DNA of 64,000 nt from Echinococcus granulosus. Taxonomy: Eukaryota; Platyhelminthes; Cestoda; Cyclophyllidea; Taeniidae. Shown here one piece after another: positions 12,965 through 25,212 of the stretch. Under the pieces are notes generated by a model. The model worked only from the letters and a program-made list of their open reading frames with translations. It made no database searches and was not told the origin of the DNA. The stretch lies in the NCBI RefSeq assembly GCF_000524195.1, contig NW_020170386.1, positions 377,982 to 441,981 of the forward strand, read 5' to 3'. The translations under genes and the position numbers were made by a program. The first letter of the stretch is position 1, and each line of letters begins with the position of its first letter.

Positions 12965-14821
12965 CTAATTGAATTCTTTAATTTTCAGAACACTCGCCAG
13001 ATCACCCCAGAACACGGAATAGAGCTCGGGATAGGCCGACATGAGGTCCCTCCACCGATAAAACTCATGGCGCTCGAAGACATGAGCACCCCTACAATTT
13101 CTCGTTTTTGGTTTTGCAGTCAGACAACAGAGAACATTCGTTAATTTGAAAATAAAAATGGCGTATTTTCCTTGATATTTGTCTCGCTGTTTCCAGCAAT
13201 TTGCGACTCTCCTCACGTCAGCCATTGTTAACGATATTGATTCGGAACCTCGAGGTAGTTCACAGATTATGCATACATACCTCAGGCTTTGGTTCTTCTG
13301 TATACAAAGCAACAAGCCGTTGTCTGTTCTTTCTTCTAGCCAGTTAAGTTGTTGAGTGTAAAGCATAAAAACCTCCAACGTTTTGCACCCCGGCAACCAC
13401 TTCCACAGCCCCAGGCGACGAGTACTCGTGTCAAAGCATAGTCTACGAGAATGGGCGATCAGCAGCTTCTTGAGTTGTGTAAAGGCAGTTAAATGAAGAA
13501 ATGCTGAGCCGCAATGGAAATAAGGAACAGGGTCAATAATCAGGGTTTTTGCATTCAGAAATATCCGAAACACATTCACAAAAATGCTGTCGCACGATTC
13601 ACCCTCCAAAATTTCCGGAGAAGCCACCGAATTTATAGTGCTAATTGGGTCGCACGAGGCAAAATGTAGGCGACGCACGGAAGGGAAACAGTAAACTCTT
13701 GACATAGCAATAAACGCCTCTCGGAATTTCATGTCTTGCGACCATGCCATGAGCAACTCCTTTGGGAGGGTAAGATCAACAAGTTTACCGCAACTTTTAA
13801 GAACTGGGAAAAACTCTAAGCACCGGCATGTTTCAAGATTCCATGACAAGCATCGCATAGTAAAAGCAGTAACATTGGCAAGATTTCCCATAGCACGCAA
13901 GTCGTCCGCCGCAATTAACATATTGTGTGCCTTATATTCAACCCTTTCTGTCAAAAGAGCACTTTTAAAATAGACGCTATTCATACACGAACGCAAAACA
14001 ATCGGTTCCAGATGTGAGTATGTTTTTGAAAAATCATTAATCTTATTTCTTCCACCAATGGTTAAAGTACTACCATCAGTACGGATTGCTACCCAAATAA
14101 GGTTGGGCATCAATACTTGCAGATTATTTCGTGACAGAGCAGACATATGATCTATAATCGGTTTTGACGTTTCCAGATCCTGCAATGTAGAAAGGGGCCA
14201 GGGAAACCGACTAATAAACTTGCTAATCGGATCATCTTCTATAATCCACTGCAATCGCTTGACCTTCGTTATGAGTGGATGCAACGAATCAAGGGCATTG
14301 TCTTCACAACGGAAACAGCAGGTTATTCTAAGAGCTAAATCTTCCAGGTTGGGAGGAGCCATCGATTTGTCAGTAGAATTTTGTCCAGCATGAGGATATG
14401 GAGGATCGATCACGAGTCGAAGGGCGACAGACTTAAGACAAGGAAACAAAACAACCGTCCTGGTTGAGAAGAGACTTGTCACCTGAAGCGGGTGCTGACA
14501 CTGACCAGTTAGATCAATGTGGGTCAATTTGAGGAAACATTTCGGACGAAGTCTAAGGATTCGAAGTAGGACACTGCAAGAGCCACCCGGCTTCACTACA
14601 CCACCATAAAAGCTGTCACTGCAGATCGAGTGAAAGCGACACTGAGACTTGATGTTGGACGACGACCAAAAATCTTCGGAGGATGAGGAGTCGACGAAAG
14701 TCAAGACACGTGGTGGGTAAGCCCGCCACGCCGAATCTATGCTCTGAATGCTGTACCAACTGATGTAATCCAAAAAACTGGAGATGTTCTGGAGCACAGT
14801 TGCTGGGATTCTTTGAAATGG
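12965..14821 (-). CDS. F-box-like protein (5' exons missing or uncertain)
   Basis: One long exon of 618 codons plus stop, entered in phase 0 through acceptor ctgttttag. It opens with an F-box-like segment (RIPATVLQNISSFLDYIS, then IDSAWR), the part that would bind SKP1 in an SCF ubiquitin ligase. The rest is leucine- and cysteine-rich with repeated L-x-x-L spacing (PNLEDLALRI, LVDLTLPKELL), suggesting degenerate leucine-rich repeats as in F-box/LRR substrate receptors. A possible upstream exon is 15015-14974 (42 nt, phase 0 to 0, strong GTAAGT donor), ending SQNLLS just before the F-box. No start codon is assigned. The F-box is inferred from pattern, not a search; the LRR part is weaker. Confidence 0.6.
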   Translation of the reverse strand, partial: PFQRIPATVLQNISSFLDYISWYSIQSIDSAWRAYPPRVLTFVDSSSSEDFWSSSNIKSQCRFHSICSDSFYGGVVKPGGSCSVLLRILRLRPKCFLKLTHIDLTGQCQHPLQVTSLFSTRTVVLFPCLKSVALRLVIDPPYPHAGQNSTDKSMAPPNLEDLALRITCCFRCEDNALDSLHPLITKVKRLQWIIEDDPISKFISRFPWPLSTLQDLETSKPIIDHMSALSRNNLQVLMPNLIWVAIRTDGSTLTIGGRNKINDFSKTYSHLEPIVLRSCMNSVYFKSALLTERVEYKAHNMLIAADDLRAMGNLANVTAFTMRCLSWNLETCRCLEFFPVLKSCGKLVDLTLPKELLMAWSQDMKFREAFIAMSRVYCFPSVRRLHFASCDPISTINSVASPEILEGESCDSIFVNVFRIFLNAKTLIIDPVPYFHCGSAFLHLTAFTQLKKLLIAHSRRLCFDTSTRRLGLWKWLPGCKTLEVFMLYTQQLNWLEERTDNGLLLCIQKNQSLRYVCIICELPRGSESISLTMADVRRVANCWKQRDKYQGKYAIFIFKLTNVLCCLTAKPKTRNCRGAHVFERHEFYRWRDLMSAYPELYSVFWGDLASVLKIKEFN

Positions 14822-15015
14822 CTAAAACAGAGGGAAATAAAAAAGCGGTCCACTCAATATCAATAAATCTTTTGTACGTGAGGCACTTGACGACTGTGCG
14901 ATGCTAATAATCTCATAAACGAGATATAAATTATAAATGGCAAATTAATCTTTGTAAAAATGACCTCACTTACTGACAGCAAATTTTGTGAGCCGTAATG
15001 AGGACCGCCGCACAC

Positions 15016-15910
15016 CTACAACGAACAATCAACATGAGAACAAGGGTGCACGGACACGACTTAGCCGAATTTCAATTGTCACCACGTGCATCGGCAACAC
15101 AAACACCGATCGCTGATGAGACAAGCATAAAAGGCAACACGGGCTCCAACTACCAATGCAGACTACCTCACGCACTGCTACATGCTACTTGACCGAAATT
15201 AGTGTCAGCTCTGGGGCTTTGACACCTATTGTGAGGCGGTTAACAAATCCAGGGTAAAACGATCTTCATCGCTTTCCCTGACGACCCGACACCGAAGAAG
15301 CAAATCCAGTCACCTAACCACCGCAGCAGGCAAAGCCAGACTCAATCCAAGCCTTAGCCACAATGCAAATTGGCGGAACCTTGCCAATTAAAGCAGTGTA
15401 CTCATACGCTACAAGTCGAAATTAACGGATGCTTCCGCTGCCTCCTTTAATATAAGAGCTTGCACCTCTAGTACCCAATCACGGAACAATAACGTCCGGC
15501 ATTGTCGCTGTTAAGAAAGAACCGCAGATTGCGGGAACTTGGTAGTGCTCACCGGCGCAACAAATGCAGCTGCAGCACAGCCGCAAAACTACTGAGGCCT
15601 TCGCCATCACGAGAAGCGAATGAAGGAATATCCCCAAATACCCCTTGTCAACCGCCAAAAAGAACACCCCCGAAGACAAATCAGTGGGCAGCACGTTTCC
15701 TATTCGTAGAGCTCAAGGGAAGTAATTCAAACGACCACATTTAAAACCCACAAGGTCGCATTGAGTGAATCGAGTCGTTACCCTTCCACTAAATTATTGG
15801 GATTACGATTCAAAAAACGCAGAAACATCAAATCACAAGGGCACCGCAAACTAGAACTAACCACATTTACAGAAAACTTGAGCCTCATACCAACTATCTA
15901 TTCAAGAAAA
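15016..15910. other. Stretch between the F-box gene and RPL31
   Basis: Holds any further 5' exons of the F-box gene and the RPL31 3' UTR. About 15230-15400 is A/C-rich. No gene is supported. Plus-strand open frames between 15502 and 16093 are out-of-frame or antisense to RPL31. Confidence 0.35.
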
Positions 15911-16310
15911 CTACTTCTCCGGCTCTACATTAATGTTTTGTTTGCCTTTGAAATCACTGCAAGGAACATAGGATACAAGTGTGTAAAATTTATGAGGACT
16001 ATCCTCATCTTCATTGCGCTTCCTCGCGAGCTTAACACGTACTCTGTAAGGGACGTTGCGCACACCTTTGGACCACAGAAACCTCGATACTAAGTAGTTA
16101 AACCGACAAAACCTACTCATTTAACCGCACGTTGACGCGTACATCATCAGTGCCCATCATTTTCTGGGCAAATTTACGAATCTCCTTCAGTGCTCTCGGA
16201 GCCCTTTTCTTGAATCCTACACCATGAATGCGCTTGTGCAAGTTGATCGTATATTCGCGGGTAACTGCATCCTTCCGCGTAGCACGCCTGACTCTCTGAC
16301 TGCGGGCCAT
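15911..16310 (-). CDS. RPL31: 60S ribosomal protein eL31
   Basis: Large-subunit protein near the polypeptide exit tunnel. Exons 16310-16117 and 16082-15911 encode 121 residues, against 125 in human. The family core is nearly unchanged: [20 protein letters not shown], then [12 protein letters not shown], with [20 protein letters not shown] in exon 2. The N-terminal 20 residues are basic and diverged. The ATG at 16310 is preferred over a longer frame (from 16325) because it gives the expected length. The 34-nt intron (16083-16116) splits the Glu codon between RLN and FLW, exactly where the family alignment needs it. Confidence 0.97.
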
Positions 16311-16788
16311 TCCACAACCACGCAACTGGAAAGCCTCCCACGCGAAACGAATGACGCTTAAAACAAGAAGGCGTTTCCATTATCAGTGTATCATAAAACT
16401 TTACAAAGCTAATTCACCATTGCTTGCATAGAAAATTAAAGTAGGCTATTTTCGCTCTAAATGCTGTTATAAAAATCGATGAATGAAGCTACCAATTTTC
16501 GACTTATATGACAGTATTTTGGAAACTCATTGTAGCTATATGCTTTTAAATTTTAATGCAAGGCGTAAAACTTTCAGTAGCATTAGTTAAAATGCACGCA
16601 ACATTACTCTAACATCAGTACTTAATAAGTCATGAGACTATGGTCTGTCACATGTACATATATTTTGTGGTTAATTTTAAACGCTAACAGCGCAGTGATT
16701 AATTTCACTACCCATTGTTTTATTTGTTTGACTACTGAAAGTTATTGCTTGCTCGCCGCGGATTCTGACGCTGGTGCTTTGGTTCCCA
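16311..16788. promoter_or_regulatory. Shared head-to-head upstream region of RPL31 and MND1
   Basis: 478 nt separate the two start codons, so both promoters must lie here or within 5' introns. No TATA box or pyrimidine tract is clear enough to name. Confidence 0.4.
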
Positions 16789-17546
16789 ATGTCAAGAAGG
16801 CGCGGATTATCTTTGGATGAAAAACGTAACAAGATGATGGAACTCTTCTACGAGAAGGTTAACTATGAGACAAATCTAGCTACAGTTATAGAATGAGTTT
16901 TTCACTCTTAGGGAATTGGAAAGGCTCTCCCATAAAGAAAAAGGCATACCGTCGATGACAGTTAAGGATATCCTGATGAGTCTTGTTTCTGATGGCCTAG
17001 TTGATTCCGATAAAATTGGCACCTCGATTTATTTTTGGGCGTTTCTCAGCAAGGCGGGTCAAAATGTTTGTACGGTTCTTTGTCTAAACTCATTTGTTAA
17101 GAGGCGTAAAAAGATCGAGGATCTGCAATCTGAAATACTTCGTTTAGAGTCTCGTTTCCAAGACATGGAGAGAATGCTTGTAAAAGCTAGACTAAATAAG
17201 GAAGAAACGGTAGGCACCCTGTGTCTTACAAAGCACTTTTTAGACTGAACGAGAAGAAGCATTATCCACACTGGGTTCGAACCAGTTGACACTGGAGAAA
17301 CTCAAGGGCAGCCTTACACTCCTTCAACGATACCATCCCAGTCGTATCAGTGAGTTGAGGTCGCAAACAGAATCCGCCATTGAATGCGCCAATCGGTGGA
17401 CAGGTAAACCTGGTCTCTTAGTTAACTTCTTTTCAGACAACGTCTTCCAAGTTACCGGTTGGATAAAGAATAAATTCGGCATTGATGATGCTACTCTCGC
17501 CAAACAATTCCGTATACCTGATAATTTCGACTACATTGATACATAA
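16789..17546 (+). CDS. MND1: Meiotic nuclear division protein 1 homologue
   Basis: Partner of HOP2/PSMC3IP that stimulates DMC1/RAD51 strand invasion in meiosis. Exons: 16789-16857 (end uncertain), 16912-17065, 17102-17209, 17244-17403, 17437-17546. Recognised by the start MSRRRGLSLDEKR, the winged-helix segment KEKGIPSMTVKDIL, DKIGTSIYFWAF, a central coiled coil, and the ending ANRWT/DNVFQ ... IPDNFDYID. Introns of 36, 34 and 33 nt are needed to align it with the family. The first junction does not close in phase with a canonical splice pair: exon 1 ends in phase 0 at GTTAAC while exon 2 needs phase 2. That residue block is unresolved. Human MND1 is 205 residues; this model is similar. Confidence 0.91.
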
Positions 17547-17660
17547 TTGTAACACTCGAGCTTTCCTTGTCTACCCAGGATTTGTGACATGGCACACATT
17601 ACGCCGTATGAAGAACATACCGTCTAGGCACATGTTATGATATCTCAACTGAAATATGGA

Positions 17661-17666
17661 AATAAA
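17661..17666 (+). terminator. Candidate polyadenylation signal for MND1
   Basis: AATAAA 115 nt after the MND1 stop, in the 227-nt gap between the convergent MND1 and OSBP stops. Confidence 0.5.
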
Positions 17667-17773
17667 GCAAGTAGCGGAGGTAGGGATGGTAATTCAGAAA
17701 AGATCAATCGAAAAGATGGGGACTGGTTTATAAATTCTACACAAAACGTGGCAGTAGTAGTAATATCTGAAGC

Positions 17774-20700
17774 TTAGTAGAGATCAGGGCACATGGACCA
17801 GTTATTTTTCTCCTTGGATTCCCAGTACCTTCCGGTGAACCTCATGGTTTCCAGTCCGGTGTCGGGGTCAACTCCCTTTTCGAACCACAGCGGCTTGTGC
17901 GCTTCGTCGAGGGTATCTAGGTGGGAGGAATATTCACATACGGAGACCTGTAAGGCGTTCTATACCGGTGAAAAACACCGAACAGCCTAGTTGTGAAGGT
18001 GGGTGACATAGTGGGACAGCTCCTAGGTTTGAGGATGGCGTGGAGGCTGCGCAGAGCGCCTCGTAAGTAAACCAAGGGATTATTGGCTGCGCGTACCCAT
18101 TAGTGAGGCGGGGACGTTGGCACTCGAGGCACTGGTACCGGCAGTGGAGGGGGCGCCGTCGCTTGAGGATTCTTTATTGATCAGCTTTAGCGCCATCTGG
18201 CGCCTACGAAGACGCTGTTTTTCCTCCAGACGAACCTTCTCAACGTTGGCTTCGTCCCACAGCCCCTCCTCCATGAGGCGCTGGTCGGGACGCAGTCGAC
18301 TGTCCGTAGGACAAAGGTTGGGTTCATTATCCGGCCTATCATTCAACTGGATGGCAAATTGGGTGAAATTGTACATTTTGTCAGCCTCCGGAGGCAGAGG
18401 CGACACGCGCCACAGTTGAACGGGTGGTCCAGTCTCCAGAATAGGTTTTTCACCGCCAGTGGAGAGTGTATTGGTCACCACTGGTGCGTACTCTATGAAT
18501 TCATCCCACGTGCCGTTAATAATGCCGTGCACTTTGCCCGACCTATCACTCACTGCTCCTGTCACCTAGATAGACCAAAGTTGAGCATATGTGAGTGCAT
18601 ATAAGATTTCAAACTAAAATAGCAAATAAAAATATATTCTTTGGCAATAGGAGCCGTGAATGGAGCACTATTTCGCCAAGAATTTGTAAGTAAAGTTGCA
18701 GTTTGGAATGAGGAGCAATAAGAAGCATTTTGAAAGAAACAAACAATTGAAAGGCAAGATTACCTCATATCCTTCGTCCGAACAAAATGTGGGGCCCAAA
18801 CTTACCCGCCGGGCAATGTCGCTGGAAAAGTAGGAATAGGGCTTGAATGTGAGGTGGCACTTGTCACCAGTTTTGTGGTTGGTTATGTCGATTTCACCGC
18901 TATTTTCAATCCACAGTTTTCCCACGATAATGTTGTGCACAGTGAGAGGAATCTTGGTCCATGTGTAGTGATAGCCAGTCTTTCGAAAGACCAGGTGACA
19001 AACACCGTTTACTTTTATTTGCAGATAGCGCCCGCGGAATTTGGTAGAAATAGAGAAGTCGAACCAGGTGTACCAGAGATCGCTTTCGCAATGGAACGCT
19101 GCAACAGGAGGGTGGTGGCTAACCTGGAGAAATAAATCAGCATTTGAAGTTTGAGGTTGTATGCCTACCATACCGCTTACCTTGGCAACCACTAAACTAA
19201 TAATGGGATGAGTTAGGTTCCGAAACATTCAACTGCCAATAGTAGAGTTAACTCTGCGACTGCACACAATGCTACAATCCTAGATGCCCAAAGTGAACAA
19301 GCTCGAATCACATCAGGTTCCACTGATATGATAGGCATATAAATCCAGAATAAAAAGCAATAGAACACGAAGAGGACTGTATGGACAAACTGATGCCTAT
19401 CTATACTTTGTGATCTGTACACACAATTGCATTTTACAAGTCTCTACGAGTCACAATAAGTCATTACAGCGAAACATTGAAAACAGTACAAAAATTCTGC
19501 TCATCTGTTACATCAAAAAACGACTCCTGTGCCACTGTTACCATACGTTACTCGATACGAGAAAGTTGTGTTAAGAATTACGCCTCAATGATGGCAAATG
19601 ATTTCTTCATCCAGTGACCGCTCTCTAAAGAATGGATTGGGTAATTTTTGGAGAATGAAAAAAAGCGTCCTCCCACGTTAAATCAGCGGGAATTAAAGGA
19701 TTTAAGAATCCTCTGAATAAATAATTATTCGTACGAATCCTGTAACTTAACCATGAAATGAAGAAGGTACGGCAAACTGACCTGTTCAGCTACGGAGCGC
19801 CACCCAAGGTCGTCGGTGCGATCGCACTCGTAGGTCTCGTTGAGAAGGGGATTGAATGGCTTGTTCACGCGCAGAGCAGTGCTCGCGTAGGAGGAGACCA
19901 CAAAGGCGGAGACGTAGGCTAATTGCTCCAGCGGATCTGCACATGCTGCCGCCCGATCCAACACGTAGGAGTACTCAAAGTTCTCCGACAGGCGCTGCAG
20001 CATCGAAAGCGGCTCACTGAAGTTCACCTATAACCAACAATATCTTACTAAGGTTCTTATTTTTTGAAAAAGAAACAAGCAAATGATTAAAGAACTTGCT
20101 GTTAATGTTGTCCTGCATAATTTTTTAGAAAAGGAGTGATAAGAAAGTTCTTTTGAGGTGACAACAATGCATACAGGAAGGCTATGAAAATAGCCGCGCG
20201 TACAGGCATGGGAATTTTGGTCAACTCCTTTCCAATGCAGTTGCTGAGGATGCTCCAGAGGTTGAGACTAATGTTTGGCTTTGGAGGGATAGTGGTTCTT
20301 CGTTGTACGGGCTTACGCACGGGGATGATGCGTCTCTCGGGTGCCACCGAGGTTCCTGCCTCGGCGCCAACCTTCCCCGGGGCGACGCTAGGGGGTGACT
20401 CAGGTTGTGCAGAGGCTCGACTAAGGGGCAGTGGAGATACACCGTCACATAGTTGCTAGTTACGTAGTAAATGATTTCAGATACCGCCACTCTTTTTCGT
20501 AGTGCGTACTTCTCTACGTAATGCGCGAATATCAGCCTTTACCACTACAACACCCAAATATTTACGCTAACCTATTTTGTACGCACAGCAGCTTTGATAC
20601 TATTGTTGTGTCCCGCTAGATAAGACGCAGATGAAAACGCACAGAAAATTATACAGTGGACCCACAATCATAAAGGAACCCAAAAATACACTTACCCGAT

Positions 20701-23700
20701 CATCCACCGACTAATAAATTCACAATCAATACACATAAAAAGCAAACCAAAAAACCATGCTAGGCATCTTATTCAAAAAATGCCTTAGATACAACGGCCC
20801 CACTATATAAGAATCCAGTATTCTGTGGACCAGGGATAATTTAAACACATAGGTATGTAACTTTGCTAAAGAATAGCAAGGCCACACTTAAACTAGATTA
20901 TTAGAATATCAATCACAAGAGGGTACGTAGATAGGCATAGTATGAACTTGAAATTGAAAAGTACAAGTGATGCCCATATAAAAGCCTACAGAAATATCGT
21001 AAGGCTATGATGGTCAGTTGCTTTGACTTGGACCCCTTTAAACAAAAAATGCAAACACATTCAACGCAACTTTGCTGCAACTATTTCAAAATCTGAAAGA
21101 AATCTCATCTGGTCAAAGTAGATGTTTATTGGCCTAATAAGTACCAATGTGTAACAATAAAATGGAGGACGAACACACCCAGCTCTACCCCAAGTATGTT
21201 TCTGAATGACATGCGCCTGTTTTCCACGAAACTTCTGTTGCCCCTTTTCCGTCTCATCAGTATCTCCTTCCAGCTCCGAGTCTGCGGTGTCCGACTCGTA
21301 TTCCATCGCGAGGTCCGTACCCACTGGGATGGAGGCTGTAGAGCTGGGCGAGGCAGCATTGATCATGGACGGCTTTTCTGTGACGGCAGAAGTCGAGGTA
21401 GTGGGCAGAATAACATCAAATTCACAGTCCTCGACATCCTGGGCGTCATAGAAGTCGTCCTCGTCGTCCGAAGTGATGCTGGAGACCGCGGTGGAGGCAC
21501 AGGGCGGGAGACCGGCACCACCACCGCTGCACGTGCCCAGTGTGGTCGAACGTGTGCGAGTGGTTTCCGTCGAGGTGCGACGTACCAGCACGGCTTGTCC
21601 TGGAATTGCCCATGATCCTGCAAATCGAGTGTAAACCAATGCAGCTTTCATTAAGCGCCAATGGCTCTTCGCTAAAGTGGATCAAAAACTCGCATTTCTG
21701 CTTGTCGTTTAAGATAGAATATCCCCATCACTCGAGTCACCTGAATCAATCTTTCACGGTGAATTTAAAAAGTTATTTGCAAGAAGCTTGCACAATGTTC
21801 TGTGGTAGCCATCACCAACAGAAGCAGCTACCACAGTGAATGACTGTGAGTACAGTAAAATGAAATTAAGCACTTTTTTGCTCCTATAGAACCGGCTCCG
21901 TTTGAATGGAGATAAAGGTTGACCAGAGAGTAACCATTGATGTCAAACCGACAAAAGGAATAAAAGTGCTTATTGAGAACAACGTATAGTCACTGGCTCA
22001 TGACCAATAAAAAAGTGAGAACTTATCAATAAATTTGTCGCAATCAAAGGCAAATAATAATTACAGTAACAAATTGATGTAGAATTGTTAACTGAAATAA
22101 ATCAGAGCCGGAAAACGGTAGGATTTTGCGCGCATGATTCAGCACGCTTGAGGTAAGTTCAGACCTACTTAGGTCAAATGCATTAGGGCGGAGGTCAACA
22201 TATACGATAAAATCATCCCCTATACAAGTGAACGATTCTGAAGTTGACCCATTTACAGCTGTTGCTATGGCAAAATAAATTGTTCTCAAGGTAATATACC
22301 TTCCCTTTTGGAAAGCGTTAGTTTGCCAGTGACATTACTAAGTTAAATGCCCTGACAATAATACGAGCTGTGTAGTTCAACATATATAAAATGCATTGTA
22401 GAAAGTCAAACCAACACAGTGGTATCGTAGATTTTGCTTCTAAAAATACCGTTAATAAAATACCTGCGTTAATTTAGATATAGCTAATCGGACAGATCAT
22501 GCATCGGAGACAACGAAGTATTTTCAAAATGCGTAAATTAGAACACACACCCGTAATTCAATTCAGTCGAACTTCCAAATGAGAGCACGAAATTAAATGT
22601 CAGTAGCCTGAGACGTTCCCCGATCAAATTAAAATCACTAAGCAAATGTTTGCACATGGTACACAGCCTACCATGGTTAAACATCAAAATGAAGACAAGT
22701 AAATGAGACCGTAGATAGCACGACTTTTCCATGAGTTTTGAGCAGAAGAGTTCTCTCGAAGAGAAACAGAATGCGAATTTAGGAAAAAGCATGAGGCAAG
22801 ATTGTCAATGTTAACTGAAATACCCTCGGAATGGTAATAATAAAAACAAAAAACGTCACCTGAATGGACCGACTTGTTGCGGGCTTGAATTTCCAGTTTG
22901 CGAATTTGTTTGGCCAGCTCTTCAATCATTTGCTCCAAGTGTGCTCGACGATCGACTTGGGCATTGAAGATACGGCGCCAACGTTTTGTCTGAGTTCTGG
23001 CAAAGCCCAGAAAGTCAGAGCATGACTGCAAAATATTTAGTAAGACTTTAACTTTAGCAAAAATCTCGACACATTACAACAGCATATAACATTTTAGGGA
23101 AAACAAAGCAACCCCCAATAAAGTCATGTACCAAACGCGGCATGATGCAAAACTGGAAAGTGGAATGAAAAAGCTAAGGATTCTTCTAAATGGAATGTAA
23201 ACAGCATTGGAATTGGTGTAACAAATGGCGATTTGGAAAACTATATGGAACTTAACCAAAATAAACTCATTTTGAAAAGATTTTTGAGGGCCTTAAATCT
23301 AAATACAAACGAGCCCTAGCAATGTGAGATTACTCGCAGGCTCAAGATACACGAAAACATGATTACGAGTCTAAACATGAAGATGCCATAGACATGCTGG
23401 ATTGAAGGCAATAATAGCGGTTTAATCGTTGTTATAAAGAATCACCACACTTACATTAACCATAGCCAAACTTGCGACCTTATACACGGTTGCTTTATCC
23501 ATGACATTGCAGATTTTTTCGATCAGATCTGGTGGAAGATTGCAAGCATCCAGCTCATTAATTGATCGTTGTAAATCGTCAGCCTTTCTCTTCAGAGTAT
23601 CCTGATAGTGTTGAAGATCGTTAACACGATTTTCAAAGTGGGAGAGTGCATGCTCAACCAAACGAGCACCATCTTCCGGCATCAATCGTGGAGATGACCA

Positions 23701-24174
23701 AGCAATATCATTTTCATCCTCTCCATCATCCCAATCATCCGAATCATCACCTAAGGTAGAATTGAAATCAATAAAGCCAGAGGATGAAAAAGGTAGAAAA
23801 ACTAAAAGTGTAGACACCTGATTTGCCCAGAGCGAGGGCATCAGCCTTGCCCATTGTTAAGGCGGTCATCCACTTCTTCTGCTCGATTTCATTCGCCGCC
23901 TTGAGATGGAAAGTTTGGCTACTGCTGTTTGAAATGACCAATGTTAAATGCCCAGTTGAGACAATTTTGGCATTAGCCAGATTAATTGTGCCTCGACATG
24001 TATGAGTAACTTCGGATTGATTTCTACAAAGTTAGGCGTGCATGAAATGACTTACCTATAGTATGACAACAAACCGTTTTGTAAAACAAACCACCGCCTT
24101 TGATACCCTTTTATGTAGTTAGTCCATTTTAATAGATAACCCCTTAAGTTGGATGAAGAACCATGGTCGGTCAT
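17774..24174 (-). CDS. OSBP: Oxysterol-binding protein
   Basis: Sterol/PI4P exchanger at ER-Golgi contacts. Ten exons (minus): 24174-24056, 24023-23818, 23750-23455, 23025-22860, 21617-21179, 20420-20204, 20027-19782, 19123-18806, 18565-18097, 17916-17774. All phases close, giving 872 residues (human OSBP 807). Exons 1-2 encode the PH domain ([33 protein letters not shown]). Exons 3-4 are coiled coil. Exon 5 has an acidic tract with an FFAT-like core DFYDAQD, expected to bind VAP in the ER. Exons 6-10 form the ORD, with [14 protein letters not shown] and the ORP fingerprint EQVSHHPP split between exons 7 and 8. The C-terminus is [17 protein letters not shown]. Intron 1 is 32 nt. The exon 5 donor (GTGTGT) is the weakest junction. 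The acceptor gatttgcag sits directly before the ATG, so a 5' UTR intron is likely. Confidence 0.95.
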
Positions 24175-25212
24175 CTGCAAATCGACCCCGTCCTGATTGG
24201 ACAAAGAAGTGATTTTGAACTTGTGACTTAAACGTAAGCATCCATTTAACTCTATCTTGCTCGGAGGACTTTTCTACGTTTCTTTAAAATAGAACAGTGG
24301 TGCTATGTGGTATTTGCATATAGTCTTGATAAGTATTGAACTAGAACTACTCTAAGTATCCTGTGTTCCACTGACTTAAAATTAGGCGCACATGGAAGAC
24401 GTGTGCCTTAAGTACACATGGAATTATACTTAAGTACATTAAGTATATTTACGATAATACAATTCAAAGTAGATTTTTGCACTAAACAAACATTAATGTT
24501 TCACATAGCCTCTTGTGTTGTGTTGAAACACTACTAACCTTTTACTATCCCAAATCAATAATTTACCAGTATTTTTAGGGGCTTTCATCAGTGGAATGAC
24601 TACTTCAGTTCTTTTGTCAATTTTGTTGCATTGGCACAACATAAACATCAGTAGTAACTTTATATCTGGTTGAGCTCACATTCAACTGTGCGAATCTGTC
24701 TTCTCAGCCTGCACCAAAATCAACAATACGGTCCACACTCCTCGACCCTCCTGTCCATTGCAATTGGGGATTATCACGACCTCGGGGAAGAAATGGGCTA
24801 CCCCCCAGACGTTGAACACCGTCTTTAGCCTTATATTATTTCGAAACTAATTGACCGTCGTTTCCTTGACGCCTTGATTATAACATTTGTGCGTGTCTGC
24901 ACTTTTGGGCGGGCGCCTTCGATATTCCTCCGATTTCAATAGCACCTTAAACAATACCGCACTTTCTGGCCGCCCAATAACTCCAAGACCGTAAACCTCT
25001 CCTTTTGGAATCCGTTGCGCTTCCACTACACTATCTTGAATAGTTTAACGCTTGAATAAAAACCGCTTACAGTCGCAGCAAACCAAAAGAAGTGATGTGA
25101 TAACTGACATCTATCTTTATTTTGATCTAAATGGATAGTGATAAATTAGTGCACATGTTCAACAAGCATTGAAGGGATCCAGTTTGTAATATGGTGCGAA
25201 CCTCCCGGAAAC
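24175..25212. other. Intergenic, OSBP 5' side to ERLEC1 3' side
   Basis: Holds the likely OSBP 5' UTR/promoter and the ERLEC1 3' UTR. A small cluster of TTAAGTACA-type repeats lies at about 24405-24450. No gene is supported. Confidence 0.4.
25116..25121 (-). terminator. Candidate polyadenylation signal for ERLEC1
   Basis: AATAAA on the minus strand about 92 nt past the ERLEC1 stop. Confidence 0.5.

Noticed and set aside
15761..16093. 110-codon plus-strand open frame
   Set aside because: Antisense to RPL31 exon 2; a shadow of a conserved gene.
16916..17248. Continuous 110-codon frame as a single MND1 exon
   Set aside because: Reading through adds 12 residues at a conserved site. Removing the 36-nt intron at 17066-17101 restores the family alignment.
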